In this document: positions 19,601 to 26,496 of the stretch, one piece after another
Layout: each line of letters opens with the position of its first letter
Position numbering within the stretch: the first letter of the stretch is position 1
NCBI GenBank assembly: GCA_017964405.1
Contig: JAGCSA010000031.1
Span: 1-51,451 of the forward strand
Length of the DNA: 51,451 nucleotides
Origin: Bacilli bacterium
GTDB taxonomy: Bacteria > Bacillota_I > Bacilli_A > RF39 > UBA660
Direction: 5' to 3'
Notes under the pieces: model-generated
What the model saw: only the letters and a program-made list of their open reading frames with translations
Told to the model about the DNA's origin: nothing
Database searches by the model: none
Program-made: the position numbers and the translations under genes

Positions 19601-19827
19601 ATCAATCTGTTGCCTTCAGTACTTTATTTACGAATAACTATACTTCTGCAGGAAACGGAAATGAAGTCATTTTACCAGTTGTGGAAGATGATGAAGAAGA
19701 TTTTGATTTCCAACTTGCGACGAATTTAACGAGTGGTACTTATCGAGTAGTCTTTAGACTTTACGATAACAATCAGTTAATTGATGAAGATATCAAAAAC
19801 GTGATTGTTCAGAAAAAGATAGATTAA
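10663..19827 (+). CDS. Giant VYGGGN-repeat beta-helix surface protein, 3054 residues
   Basis: A signal segment at about 9-36 ends LSFAELEGW, a possible Ser-x-Ala cut. Residues about 50-280 look like an entry beta-helix (NPYVIHNAAQF, DSDIDFGGYDITPIG, FKGTLDGKGYSL, GLUG-like turns). About 380-560 look like a B-repeat region (AFNGWV). From about 890 a long VYGGGN/VFGGGN repeat helix begins. It is interrupted at about 1107-1395 by a DUF6273-like domain (YIRFNNETYRIVGLF, YPSFYLKSDLTI, GDPYVIGT) and resumes to about 2185. The rest (2190-3054) is beta-rich with Ig-like parts. No LPXTG or C-terminal anchor is seen. The start is ATG 10663 behind AGGAAG, not GTG 10654. It is probably a secreted or wall-associated adhesin or fibre. 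Confidence 0.9.
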   Translation: MKKNIEPKKTFSLLVLAFFVVFFAFSIFTVLSGILSFAELEGWDGKTIATEFASGNGSEENPYVIHNAAQFMYFKSLVEGDTFSSYQDKYYVLDSDIDFGGYDITPIGIEVSKEVVEMPVEENGEETSIEETETEEAAVEEVKNVEDRIFKGTLDGKGYSLMNFKIREGTALEGKTYYAFFSKVEEGTITRINLDNYRIEVPEDVDAVISGLVGNQQKGMIEDVTLRNFYIHTHNNADSVVGIIAGESDEVKITKVYVDGEVNGSSQGFVRYFDKGESTFILSRLTYDGILEHENVKDLYFVKDGKILLEDTEVSEVSLLALLNDGLEADYYWAFDQGVFKFSTHELDVVEVPEESKEFAFSIQDAPSITVHDTGRDGTSVYVNDLVADYNYYMGLNYTELTSTNGTLPNGENQGLYSNSNLATVYIRYSAYDINDSSIYGAISTTENYREMYYYKRYPVVNGYVEFDLIDSPWGSRPNNRAFNGWVTDDPNAVITLDIETYTRHVKIPVTNVSSVVSITFYSSWTTATVATTTGSLGDLKVVGMNSIPSSWEDVSGYFITAHVNNGNNYPNVANLYDMSGNSITAGSACNTTGGCDFYRRNTTSTYNASTVYYMITPGTGGNHATIEIYAPKKYPITYYSENARAAGYFKAVTSGTENIYNSSGEKLASCSYGTCYQLLQYSDGIVDPNTTYYYLTTRDTNLFVPSTTNTINTSNISTSRPMTITGMHNGSNNANNRTIYLNGDWTINSDLRIEHIRFYTNTTSTTVTNLTTDNYEIIGNYHNLKIGRGLVRYTANGRTYLTAGSFIGGSSSSATSLRRYTTIIESGWYQAGSGIGYYSTQTHRVNANVVLGNDYDRVVGTNDALIVYYCYAGSWASNLYNSSSSSNTYDFPAIVTTVKSGSFGTNQGDYAAGVYAGGRGSGTHYALRSVIVEGGYIFNLIGGPVSADGRAGKNDVILNVKGGTVSLIVGGAGASDTVGNRILNITGGTIEYGILGGSNAYTSGNSSNPYGKIDGDTLVYVGGNVTVGNQTDSLYNVASGNVFGAGNGRQGELDVGSVNNSNVIIGPSATIKGSVYGGGNFGAVGGSTATNATYDGNTSGGGDTPTDTGGVYIDSTADANIRYYGTNPDNYIRFNNETYRIVGLFYNVETNNGTEDLVRLVKTTRNGNGNYGWITNNSYITNGNNRVYSNYFVRNDNDDKSNMYNYLNTTYYGALNATSQGYIQAVNWPMGAIASNVNTAPTFYSAEHGSTPGSSYSVTSYNSNVGLLYASDFGFANNSSTCLTTNLSAYAGTCANSNWISSMITNNAWTMTPSTYSENIYQRTGRTYDSYHVFYIGTAHNLYRNNVAYYSGGYVARTYAVYPSFYLKSDLTIASGTGTQGDPYVIGTGDQLLTDIIYGLAHPDNPEIPDDYEPVEDDGIYQEATDYVGRTHVQILGGTIQQSVYGAGNNNGSGTIGNNNRIALTKVTIDMDGGTVGDSVYGGANEMGTVYGDVLININNGTVTNSVYGGGKGGYSGTSNGTYVSRDVDVNIGSASTTALSIGRNVYGGSAFGTVNGIGQNEGENSHHVRVTVNAGVVTGSVFGGGEGDSTYVPKEYGNIYVHVNGGSMTNVFGGNDSRGEPGNIDIVYLNGGTIGNAFGGGNNTGQTYSDIRLQGSTISGNLYGGSNNSGEVASTHVTVSSGMVTEVFGGNNLGGSAGNTHVNVTGGMITTAVYGGGKQAEATTTATTVTGCTVPSVYGGGKNAGVDATTTVIMNNATATAVFGGSNASGDVANSSVRCIGSTIGSVYGGNNSGGETDAAHVRLETSTIGNVFGGGDNATTGTSSVIVDSGLITNVFGGGNEAGVTTTDVKINGGTIANVYGGSNTQGDIDSANVAINGGTITTAFGGNNLGGETDVATITSTGGSVGTLYGGGNEAIVGETTLSLDSLTAGTIYGGGNQAIVRGDVTCGISNSTASGHVYGGGNAAGVNGGVSLEIDSSTITGNVYGGGNEGVVQHNTDVHVSDTTVSSNIFAGGNGATAIVYGNSTVTIDGSTVVGNSTTVAPNAGCVFGSGNAAATGSDGHPSVATVNIVGGEIFGNVYGGAKMSVVYGVTDTNIGTAAVNKNGLVEDDIHIHGTVFGGGESNASGSEVYDYTFISVTDGITVDIDGTGYIDHSHDFIINGSIFGSGNASSSAGDSDITIKNLGTMAQPNRAISIQRVTNLVIDSSVIELMGATDRTNDLVDFLYSFNQIDYLVIKNNTTLFLQHNANLLKEIYSGVDVGGTLTKATVTIDDDTKTVTKNVDNRIYMVPGENLHIAVNQSATAYGRVNGMTFYGMYTSGDSNNYRLGLYDPQYDYGDSGNASLELVGGSYVVGLKYTNHNIKVDGFYTNILDDETYSEIVTKYIDPSRIGDTGYRWIIGFEAINYTVPLIISKYSSLGTYELSMIDFAEGNTTFTILGFDATGLENDVQLIDSNLVPRIADTEEEANSILGLSMKVETQEWTSTGTTKFYSAGGGDYSGGDEYVTDSRQVAPSAMFYAYHAKNFSRTTGDMGDCIITMQVAIPKNEIEFDIKFVTITVELSARSHDEGPFYDASITYDKKYEMPAATDVYITNQSQFTAYFSLTDFFDNYAAAYGQNNEFYRVLTFSNPLPANTMITMMDFGSNSSRPEYYYYRISQADYTASVTEWETYGEVAYPLSRFIKMDSTSTNNTYNDAAANLLYYDTTTDMVDEEFLFIVDMKETTATGEHLDNHVSFELRNADNWAVINVVSGRDALMVYNTFDSSNVVLRQTFADVDSYLYYNVPDVINYSTEILYNETENRQSIIDTNYEFSSMGLNVTIIDRTGEPVSSSLLVGTNIVVGNHEYYADGKGVFRIKLANKVSNINRNLNLVIGRNLPAGNYTVRYTLFASEDGLHNSTYQNSVTEEFNVTVVSSSSYIAVSCEDETKLVYGETGLNHGETRINTYTVEYVSELSNPNFRVEIYKRNTDNINSTVYQSVAFSTLFTNNYTSAGNGNEVILPVVEDDEEDFDFQLATNLTSGTYRVVFRLYDNNQLIDEDIKNVIVQKKID
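13340..17210 (+). repeat. VYGGGN protein-repeat region with inserted module
   Basis: More than two dozen copies of a V-(Y/F)-G-G-(G/S/N) turn, each followed by a strand-turn-strand with GGTI or similar, at a period of roughly 20-25 residues. A few copies lie before the insertion (about 13980-14850) and the rest after it. The copies are similar in protein but not identical in DNA, so the array is old. Confidence 0.85.
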
Positions 19828-19842
19828 TCTTTGAATTTATTG

Positions 19843-19848
19843 TATAAT
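19843..19848 (+). promoter_or_regulatory. Candidate -10 element (TATAAT)
   Basis: TATAAT about 29 nt before ATG 19877, preceded directly by TG but with no convincing -35. The gene may also be read from the giant-protein operon. Confidence 0.35.
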
Positions 19849-19876
19849 TATGATAACATTAGGATGGTGAAATAAA

Positions 19877-20443
19877 ATGAAAAAAGTTTTACATTTTATC
19901 TGGTCTGTTTTAGAGTTTATTATCATTATTTATGTCATTGTTATGACCTCTGTTTTACTAAGTAAAAATAAATATGGATATACTCAATTTGGAACCTATA
20001 CAATCAGTTCTGTTAACTTAGTTAGCGAACGTGGAATGGCAGGTGCCCAAGCAGGAGACTTATTGATTGTTAAAAATACCAATAAAATAAAAGTAGGAGA
20101 TTTAATCTATTACTATGTGGTATACAATGAGTCTTATATGATTCAAAGTGACAAAGTTGTTCGAATGGAATCAGATGATTATAGTGCTTTGTATACGATT
20201 GATCATGATGGGGAACTTAATATTGCTAGTAACCGTGTTTTAGGAAAAGATGCTAAAATCTACCATCACATGGGAAGTGTATTAGATGTTCTTGAAAGTA
20301 AACTTGGATTCTTATTCTTAGTTTTATTACCAATCCTAGTTATTTTCATTTATCAAATTTATGAATTAGTCATGATTTTCCGTTATGAAAGTGTATCAGA
20401 AAATGATTCTGACGATGAAGAAGACGAGAAAGATAAAAAATAG
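19877..20443 (+). CDS. Catalytically dead signal-peptidase homologue (S26B fold)
   Basis: 188 residues with TM1 (about 9-29) and TM2 (about 143-165) as in SipW. The middle follows the family pattern (QAGDLLIVKNTNKIKVGDLIYYY). Where active members have Ser-Gly-Ser-Met, this protein has Glu-Arg-Gly-Met (51-54), so the catalytic Ser is Gly. Where they have Thr-His-Arg, it has Ser-Asp-Lys (91-93), so the His is Asp. The Gly-Asp-x-Asn motif is also gone. It has an acidic C-terminal tail. Likely roles are substrate binding, regulation of the active peptidases or assembly, all inference. Good SD (AGGATGG) and own terminator. Confidence 0.8.
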   Translation: MKKVLHFIWSVLEFIIIIYVIVMTSVLLSKNKYGYTQFGTYTISSVNLVSERGMAGAQAGDLLIVKNTNKIKVGDLIYYYVVYNESYMIQSDKVVRMESDDYSALYTIDHDGELNIASNRVLGKDAKIYHHMGSVLDVLESKLGFLFLVLLPILVIFIYQIYELVMIFRYESVSENDSDDEEDEKDKK

Positions 20444-20465
20444 GTAAAAAAAACGTATAATTAAC

Positions 20466-20493
20466 AAAAAGGATTATTTCAATAATCCTTTTT
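20466..20493 (+). terminator. Terminator
   Basis: A 12-bp stem (20466-20477 with 20482-20493) whose A and T tails would let it work in both directions. Confidence 0.85.
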
Positions 20494-20496
20494 CTA

Positions 20497-20505
20497 TGTT
20501 ATACT
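20497..20505 (+). promoter_or_regulatory. Extended -10 promoter of the 20525-22684 operon
   Basis: TGT-TATACT, 19 nt before the SD of the 20525 gene. Confidence 0.55.
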
Positions 20506-20524
20506 ATTGATAGTAGGAGAGAGT

Positions 20525-21127
20525 ATGAAAGTAGTATTTAATAAAAAAATTGTTATCTTTCTCATTGTTGCTTTCAGTATTGCTTTTTTATACTTTGGAG
20601 CAAAGGGTACTTATACGGCCTATGAGTCTATTGTCAATGGAAAAGTAGGAAATAAAATCTCTCAGATTCATTTAAAAGTGAATGGTGAAGAGTTAGAGAG
20701 CAATGATAATGTCATTGTGATTGATGATGTTACTTGGACTTCTACACATACAAGAACAGGAAAACTTTCTCCGGGATCAACGGGAAACTTTCAATTTGAA
20801 TTAGATCCAACGGGTAGTGAAGTTGCTATTCTATATGAGATTGAATTGATTGATAAGACAGTTGATTCTACTAAAATGGTTACCTTTCAAAATGTTACTT
20901 GTGACAGAACACTTGTTAGAACTAGTGCCAATGTCTATAGTGGTATTATTTCTTTATCCGATATTCAAAGTTCCTTAAAGACACATGTTACTGTTTACTT
21001 TGCCTTTTTGGATGATGGAGATATCGAAGGAATTCAGGAAGATAACCAAGTATTTGATGACTTCTTTGAAGTACATCTACATGTTTTACAATATCAAGGA
21101 GAAGAGTTGGTTGCTTATACAGGGTAG
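20525..21127 (+). CDS. TasA-like single-pass surface protein
   Basis: 200 residues. One hydrophobic segment (about 9-25) ends FGAKGTYTAYESIVNGKVGN. A beta-sandwich-like domain follows with IHLKVNGEEL, a GKLSPGSTGNFQFELD segment and YEIEL. The same order (KVNGE, APGSSGYFDI.ID, YT) is present in the minus-strand protein at 27843, so the two are homologues of the SipW-exported TasA/camelysin type. ATG 20525 follows AGGAGAG. It is first of three surface-protein genes read together. Which peptidase handles it is not known. Confidence 0.78.
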   Translation: MKVVFNKKIVIFLIVAFSIAFLYFGAKGTYTAYESIVNGKVGNKISQIHLKVNGEELESNDNVIVIDDVTWTSTHTRTGKLSPGSTGNFQFELDPTGSEVAILYEIELIDKTVDSTKMVTFQNVTCDRTLVRTSANVYSGIISLSDIQSSLKTHVTVYFAFLDDGDIEGIQEDNQVFDDFFEVHLHVLQYQGEELVAYTG

Positions 21128-21135
21128 TGGTGTTT

Positions 21136-21741
21136 ATGAATCAAACTAAAACTCGTCGTATTTCATATTTCAGTGAGAAAGGAAGGTTTCTCCTTTTTGC
21201 GTTGTTTTTAATTTTTGTTTTATTTGTAGCTTATTACTTATTTCAAATGGCTTATGCAAGATATGAGATGAATGCTAGCCTAGTAGCAAATATTGATAAA
21301 GCTTTGTATATTTTTGATACAGATGAGATTCGTTTTAATCTAGATCCAGATGGTATTATTCCTAGTAATGAACCTTATACTTATCGTTTTAGTGTTGCGA
21401 ACTTTAATGAATCGAACGATAGTGATGTCGATATTTCTTATCATGTAACGATTCGTACGACTACGAATTTACCCCTTACGATTCAATTGTATCGTAATCA
21501 ATTACCTACTGACTCAGGTGCTGTTAGTATTATCGGTAGTGCACAAGATGTACAAGATGAAGATGGTGCTTGGTATCATGTTTATGATGTTGCTACGGAT
21601 TATGAAATGTATTATGCCAATGAGACAACGGATTACTATACATTAGTCATTAATTTCCCTGCGATTTATGCAGCAGATATGACGTATGTCAATTCGATTG
21701 AGAATATCGAAGTAACCCTAAACTCAGAACAGATGATATAG
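21136..21741 (+). CDS. TasA-like single-pass surface protein
   Basis: 201 residues: a basic start, a hydrophobic segment (about 18-38), then QMAYARYEMNASLVANIDKA, where Tyr-Ala-Arg-Tyr stands in the place of the Tyr-Ala-Trp-Phe signal. The outer part is beta-rich (YRFSVANFNESNDSDVDIS, YHVTIRTTTNLPLTI). ATG 21136 is preferred over GTG 21127, which overlaps the stop of the previous gene; the SD is weak. It is second of three linked genes. Confidence 0.78.
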   Translation: MNQTKTRRISYFSEKGRFLLFALFLIFVLFVAYYLFQMAYARYEMNASLVANIDKALYIFDTDEIRFNLDPDGIIPSNEPYTYRFSVANFNESNDSDVDISYHVTIRTTTNLPLTIQLYRNQLPTDSGAVSIIGSAQDVQDEDGAWYHVYDVATDYEMYYANETTDYYTLVINFPAIYAADMTYVNSIENIEVTLNSEQMI

Positions 21742-21751
21742 GAGGGATTTT

Positions 21752-22684
21752 ATGAAATTTATTCGAAAACATAAAACACTCAGTATCGTCCTATTGAGTG
21801 TGTTGATTGTATTTGTCATTATTGCAACGGTATTTGGTCGTTATATTCGTAATATTATTCATAACTATATTTTAGAGACGAAAAATTTCTATTTTAATAG
21901 TTCCATCTTGCATATTAATGGAAAAAATTATTCCATTACAAACTGGGATGGTGTTAATGCTTATACATTGACAATTGATTTGAATAATCGTAAGACCGAT
22001 GAGATTTATACGACTTCGGATATTAATTATACGATTCAGGTTAGTTGTCCTAGTACGGTAATTTGTACTTTGAGTAAGAATTCTGGAACTCTTCATCCGC
22101 AAGACTCTACCGATTCTTATCAAATTACGGTCAATCCCATTCAAAGTTTTGGAGAAAATGATAATGTTACTTTAACAACAACAGTTGAATCATCGACACC
22201 TTATCATAAGACCATGAGTGCGACTTATACGATTGGAGTAGAAAGAAGTAACTTCTCTTATGAGATTGTCGATGGTGTAAATGAAAAATACTTAACTTTA
22301 AATCTAACCAATGCGGTTACTTTCTATCAAGTCAGTGAAGCATTTGGAGATTATGCGGTAGATGACTATGTTAGTGTTGATGATTATACATTGTTATCTC
22401 CTACGGATCAGGCAAAATGTTATTCAGCGATTGTTAGTCTTCGTTATGATCCAGAAGTGTTATTTGTCGATATGAGTAATAAATATTATATTAATCGACT
22501 TCCAACGAATTACTATGAGGAAACAGTAGGAGGATACCAATGGGTATCGGGATTCTCCTTTAAAATGAATGCTAGTTCTAGTAGTGCCATTAATTTTTAT
22601 AAAGATGATATCACGGAGAATTTTACGTATCCTATCGTCAATAGTACTCCTGTGATTCAAGTTAGTGTACAACTTGCAAATTAA
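21752..22684 (+). CDS. TasA-like single-pass surface protein, longer variant
   Basis: 310 residues: a basic start, a hydrophobic segment (about 10-28) ending FGRYIRN, then TKNFYFNSSILHINGKN and two beta domains (about 45-150 and 155-310). A strong SD (AGGAGGG) lies 10 nt after the previous stop, so it is co-transcribed. It has one CPSTVIC Cys pair. It fits the set of SipW-associated surface proteins through its signal region and position, though the similarity is weaker than for its neighbours. Confidence 0.72.
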   Translation: MKFIRKHKTLSIVLLSVLIVFVIIATVFGRYIRNIIHNYILETKNFYFNSSILHINGKNYSITNWDGVNAYTLTIDLNNRKTDEIYTTSDINYTIQVSCPSTVICTLSKNSGTLHPQDSTDSYQITVNPIQSFGENDNVTLTTTVESSTPYHKTMSATYTIGVERSNFSYEIVDGVNEKYLTLNLTNAVTFYQVSEAFGDYAVDDYVSVDDYTLLSPTDQAKCYSAIVSLRYDPEVLFVDMSNKYYINRLPTNYYEETVGGYQWVSGFSFKMNASSSSAINFYKDDITENFTYPIVNSTPVIQVSVQLAN

Positions 22685-22748
22685 TAGATTTCTTCTAGGA
22701 AATATGATATGATATATAAGATAGGAATAAGATAGAAAGGGTGATTTT

Positions 22749-23804
22749 ATGGACAATTTAATATCTGTATTTATGAACTACAAACTAAATCGCCTTGTAG
22801 AATATGGAGTAACGATTTTTCAACAGGATTCTCCTTTTATTCGTAGTGTTCTATCCAATTATTTTCAAACCTATATTGATAATTACTATTATGGTGTTTT
22901 TAATACCATAGAAGATGAAAATATTTATAATCGTAAGAATTTAAAAACAGAATTTATGGGTATCATGGAAGAGATGCTTTACGATTATCAGAACTTTGAA
23001 GGGCAAGTTTCCAATGAAGAGTTTCAAAATAATAAAAAGACGATTCGAGAATTAAGAGATCTATCTTATGAGATTGTAAAAATTGATACTTTGGAAATTC
23101 CTAATCGAGAAGAACTTCCAGAATTTGTTCATCAATTCTTATTATCGAATGAAGTCTTTCAACATTATCTAGAGGGAAAGACAGAAAAGATGATTCGATT
23201 GATTCGAGAAACGTATACCAATGAAAATAAAATCCTTTCTTATGAAAATCAGTATTATCAAATAGGAGAAAGACATTTTGTAGAAAGAGATGATTGTGTT
23301 TGGTATAACCTACAACATTCGATTCGATCATTAGATGTTTATCGAAAAGGATTAGTTGGAAAGGTTTTTGAGGATGAGAGATTTGATTTTCTAAAAACGG
23401 AATGTTTGATTCAAAAAATTTCTTATCAGTTATTAGTGAATTTTTTAAATCATAAAGAGAATAAAAAGATTTTTATAGATTTACCTAGTTCCTTAGTCAG
23501 TAGGGGAAGTATTGATGAGAGAATTCTTTCTTTGATTGATAATCCAATGTTTCAAAGAAATGTATGGTTATCCGTTCCTTACAATACGTATTTAAGTAAT
23601 AAGAATGCATTCTCAGATGATTATCATTTTGCTTTTATGCAGGATTTCCGGCATATTAATGATATTTATCAAAAGACGGAAGGAATTTATAATGAAGGAA
23701 TTACTCATTTCTTGATTATGTTAGATTGTAAAGAAGATGATCGGGATTTCTTCCAAAACTATAAAAATGATGTAATGAGTATATTGATATTTGAGGAGGA
23801 ATAG
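22749..23804 (+). CDS. Cytosolic protein of unknown function next to the McrB-like ATPase
   Basis: 351 residues, helical, charged, no signal or membrane helix. The first half holds LVEYGVTIFQQDSPF and FMGIMEEMLYDYQNF, the second LPSSLVSRGSIDERIL and HFLIMLDCKEDDRDFF, the latter like an alpha/beta core strand. I know no family. A 64-nt gap separates it from the surface genes, with only weak TATGAT-type -10 candidates near 22703. The SD of the ATPase gene lies in its last codons, so the two are coupled. It is probably a component of the ATPase module. Confidence 0.82.
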   Translation: MDNLISVFMNYKLNRLVEYGVTIFQQDSPFIRSVLSNYFQTYIDNYYYGVFNTIEDENIYNRKNLKTEFMGIMEEMLYDYQNFEGQVSNEEFQNNKKTIRELRDLSYEIVKIDTLEIPNREELPEFVHQFLLSNEVFQHYLEGKTEKMIRLIRETYTNENKILSYENQYYQIGERHFVERDDCVWYNLQHSIRSLDVYRKGLVGKVFEDERFDFLKTECLIQKISYQLLVNFLNHKENKKIFIDLPSSLVSRGSIDERILSLIDNPMFQRNVWLSVPYNTYLSNKNAFSDDYHFAFMQDFRHINDIYQKTEGIYNEGITHFLIMLDCKEDDRDFFQNYKNDVMSILIFEEE

Positions 23805-23805
23805 T

Positions 23806-25341
23806 ATGGATACTTATGTAAGATTTTTATTTGAATTTATGTCTGTATTTTTTAAAGGTGTCGGTACTATTTTTGGCGGTATCTTTAAGGGATTCATTCA
23901 GATGTTCAATATTCGGGAATATTTATATGTCATTGATTTTTATAAGAAAGACTTTACACCAGGAGAATGGGTATTAGCGATTATTTCGATTATCGTTATG
24001 ATTATTATCTTGGTATTGATTGTTGCGGTGATTATCTTCTTATTTAGAAAATACTTCAAATTCCGTAAGACATTAGTAGAACAAGAATCTATGTTGAAGG
24101 AGATTGGAGAATTAAATCAAGAAGTTAAGAACTTAGTAGAAGAGAAAGAAAAGATTCTTGCGATGAAGGTTTCTCAACTTGGTTTAAAACCAGGAGAGAG
24201 TCCTACGATTGAGGGTGAAGAGAGTCCTGAAGAAGAGAAGAATCTTGATGGTAATTTGGATGGTTACCGATTCTCTAAACTTCATGCGATCGACTTAGAA
24301 TATCGTGATTACAAAGTACAGAATTACAACAATACCTTTACGTTGGAAGAGTTGGTTGGATTATTTAGAAACTTCTGTGCTTCTCAATTAAGACTTTACT
24401 ATACAGAAAAAATGATTCGTTTATTTATCTCTGGTTTAAGTGCTACCAAGTTAGTTATCTTACAAGGTATTTCTGGTACCGGTAAAACTTCGTTAGCTTA
24501 TGCTTGGGGTAAATTTATCAGAAACGATGCGATTATTGCATCTGTACAACCATCTTGGCGTGATAGAACTGAGTTGTTTGGTTACTTCAACGAGTTCACA
24601 AAGAAATTTAATGAAACCGATGTATTAAAAGGTTTATATGTAGCTGGATATACAGATGATGTCTATGTTACCGTACTAGATGAAATGAACATTGCACGTG
24701 TTGAGTACTACTTCGCTGAAATGTTATCTATTTTGGAAATGCCTTCTCGTGATGAGTGGATTGTTGAGTTAGTTCCAAGTGCTTGGGATAATGACCCAAT
24801 TCATTTAAAGAATGGTAAATTACAGATTCCTGGTAATATGTGGTATATCGGTACCATCAATAACGATGATTCAACCTTTGCTGTTACTGATAAAGTGTAC
24901 GACCGTGCTATGCCAATTGATATCAACGATAAAGGAGAACCTTTTGATCCAATTGAAACAGAATCTATGAATATCAATAGTTCTTATTTAGAAGGATTAT
25001 TTGAAGTTGCAAAAGAGAGACATCCTTTAACGAGTGAGATGGAACAAAAGATTGCCGATATGGATGATTATGTTATTAAACATTTCCGTATTGCTTTCGG
25101 TAACCGTATCGTTAAACAGTTAAGAGATTTCGTTGCAACTTATATTGAAGCAGGTGGAACAGAAGTAGATGCAGTAGACTATTATATTGCTCGTAAGATT
25201 TTAAGAAAGTTTGAACAATTGAACTTAGCTTATATCCGTGATGAAATTGATCCATTTGTAGAATACTTAGATAAGAGTTTTGGAAAAGAAAACTTTATGG
25301 AGTGTAAAGAGTACTTATTAAGACTTAAGAAATTAATTTAA
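23806..25341 (+). CDS. Membrane-anchored McrB-like AAA+ ATPase
   Basis: 511 residues. Two amphipathic N-terminal helices (about 7-34), a strong membrane helix (54-80), a coiled coil (about 84-122) and an acidic Pro/Glu linker lead to an AAA+ core. Walker A is GISGTGKTS (221-229). Walker B is VTVLDEMNIARVEYYFAE (288-304), the signature of McrB-family motors. IGTINNDDST (348-357) matches the McrB NTxD-type motif, and DRAMPI supplies the arginine region. McrB uses GTP to drive a partner nuclease, but here the motor is tethered to the membrane. Start ATG 23806 (GAGGAGG), not the upstream in-frame TTG. It is tightly linked to the 25357 gene and SipW. Confidence 0.9.
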   Translation: MDTYVRFLFEFMSVFFKGVGTIFGGIFKGFIQMFNIREYLYVIDFYKKDFTPGEWVLAIISIIVMIIILVLIVAVIIFLFRKYFKFRKTLVEQESMLKEIGELNQEVKNLVEEKEKILAMKVSQLGLKPGESPTIEGEESPEEEKNLDGNLDGYRFSKLHAIDLEYRDYKVQNYNNTFTLEELVGLFRNFCASQLRLYYTEKMIRLFISGLSATKLVILQGISGTGKTSLAYAWGKFIRNDAIIASVQPSWRDRTELFGYFNEFTKKFNETDVLKGLYVAGYTDDVYVTVLDEMNIARVEYYFAEMLSILEMPSRDEWIVELVPSAWDNDPIHLKNGKLQIPGNMWYIGTINNDDSTFAVTDKVYDRAMPIDINDKGEPFDPIETESMNINSSYLEGLFEVAKERHPLTSEMEQKIADMDDYVIKHFRIAFGNRIVKQLRDFVATYIEAGGTEVDAVDYYIARKILRKFEQLNLAYIRDEIDPFVEYLDKSFGKENFMECKEYLLRLKKLI

Positions 25342-25356
25342 TAGGAGGTGAGTGAC

Positions 25357-26496
25357 ATGAACGAGGAGTTAGAACAAGAAGAGATCGAGGAAGAAGAACA
25401 ATTAGAAGATGATGACTTGTTCCTTCATAATTTGAATTCTACTTTGTATGTTAAAAAAGATTATGACATGAAAGAATTCAATTATGAATGGTTAGATATT
25501 ATTGAAGATTGTATTCCTTATATTCAAAATATTTTACGTAACCCTAGACGTTTCATTATTAATGAAGAAGAGATTGTTAAGGTTGAACTTGCTCGTCGTG
25601 TTACGGTAGAATCTGTTATTCACTTATCTCAACATACCAATTTAATTCAAAAGATAGAGGATAATGGAGATGTTAAACCTTCTAAGATTTTAAATATTAA
25701 TAAAGAGGAAAGTATGGATACCTATGAAAATAGATTTATCTATACATTAGTTAATAACTTACGTATTTTCTTTGAACAGAGACTAGAGGTATCTGGTGGT
25801 AATAGTTATTGTTTTGATAAGAACAATTTAAAATATGAAGCGAATACCAAAGTCTATGGAGAAAATTTAAAGATTAGTATTGATGTAAGTGATGTCACAA
25901 GAGATGTTATGGAACATACAGGAGACAAAGGTGGCCTTACTTTAAGTGAGAGAATTCGAAAAGCAAAGACACAAATTGATGGTTTCTTTGGAACAGAATT
26001 AATTCAAATTCTTGGTAAATTACATGTATCTCCTGTTAGAAGTCCGATTAAGAAAACAAACGTTATTTTAAAGAACCCTAACTTTAGAAAGGCTGAGGAA
26101 TTATGGAACTATATTCAGTCTTTTGAAAGTAAAGATCGCAGAAAGAAAGAAAATCGTGAATTCTTTGATAAGGGTATTTTAAAAGAGGAATATGATCAAG
26201 CATTTTTAATGGCCTTTATTGCGAATAAGAACTTTATTAGTAGTAGTTCTACGGCAACAGAGACCAATATGATTCAACAGATGACGCAGCGATTGATCGA
26301 TAACTTATTGGAGACAGATCCGAATATTACCGAAGATAAATTAGATGAGTTATTTCATAAACAAGTGATGCTTACAAAAGATAAGAATACACAGAGAAAA
26401 GCAAGAGTCTTTGATGTGATGCAGAGTCGTTTAGAGAAAGAAAATAAAACGATTTCTGATTTGTTGGATCATCTTAGGAAAGAGGGTACGGCGTGA
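25357..26496 (+). CDS. DUF2357/McrC-like partner protein without visible nuclease motif
   Basis: 379 residues. An acidic N-terminus (EEIEEEEQLEDDD) leads to a domain with RRFIINEEEIVKVELARRV, a STYENRF-like segment (MDTYENRFIYTLVNNLR), and SPIKKTNVILKNPNFRKAEELW. These resemble DUF2357 proteins, which pair with McrB-type ATPases as McrC does. The C-terminal third (LIDNLLETDPNITEDKLDELF) is helical, and I see no PD-(D/E)xK pattern there. AGGAGGTGAG gives a near-perfect SD for ATG 25357. The stop overlaps the GTG of the SipW gene by 4 nt. Assignment to DUF2357 is from remembered motifs, not a search. Confidence 0.75.
   Translation: MNEELEQEEIEEEEQLEDDDLFLHNLNSTLYVKKDYDMKEFNYEWLDIIEDCIPYIQNILRNPRRFIINEEEIVKVELARRVTVESVIHLSQHTNLIQKIEDNGDVKPSKILNINKEESMDTYENRFIYTLVNNLRIFFEQRLEVSGGNSYCFDKNNLKYEANTKVYGENLKISIDVSDVTRDVMEHTGDKGGLTLSERIRKAKTQIDGFFGTELIQILGKLHVSPVRSPIKKTNVILKNPNFRKAEELWNYIQSFESKDRRKKENREFFDKGILKEEYDQAFLMAFIANKNFISSSSTATETNMIQQMTQRLIDNLLETDPNITEDKLDELFHKQVMLTKDKNTQRKARVFDVMQSRLEKENKTISDLLDHLRKEGTA

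Noticed and set aside
19805-19835. Terminator after the giant gene (AAAGAT/ATCTTT hairpin)
   Set aside because: The stem is only 6 bp and is followed by GAATTT, not a T-run.
23806-26496. A plain McrBC restriction system
   Set aside because: The ATPase has a membrane helix and coiled coil, no DNA-binding N-terminal domain is visible, the partner lacks a visible PD-(D/E)xK site, and the genes are coupled to SipW. A defence role is still possible but not the simplest reading.
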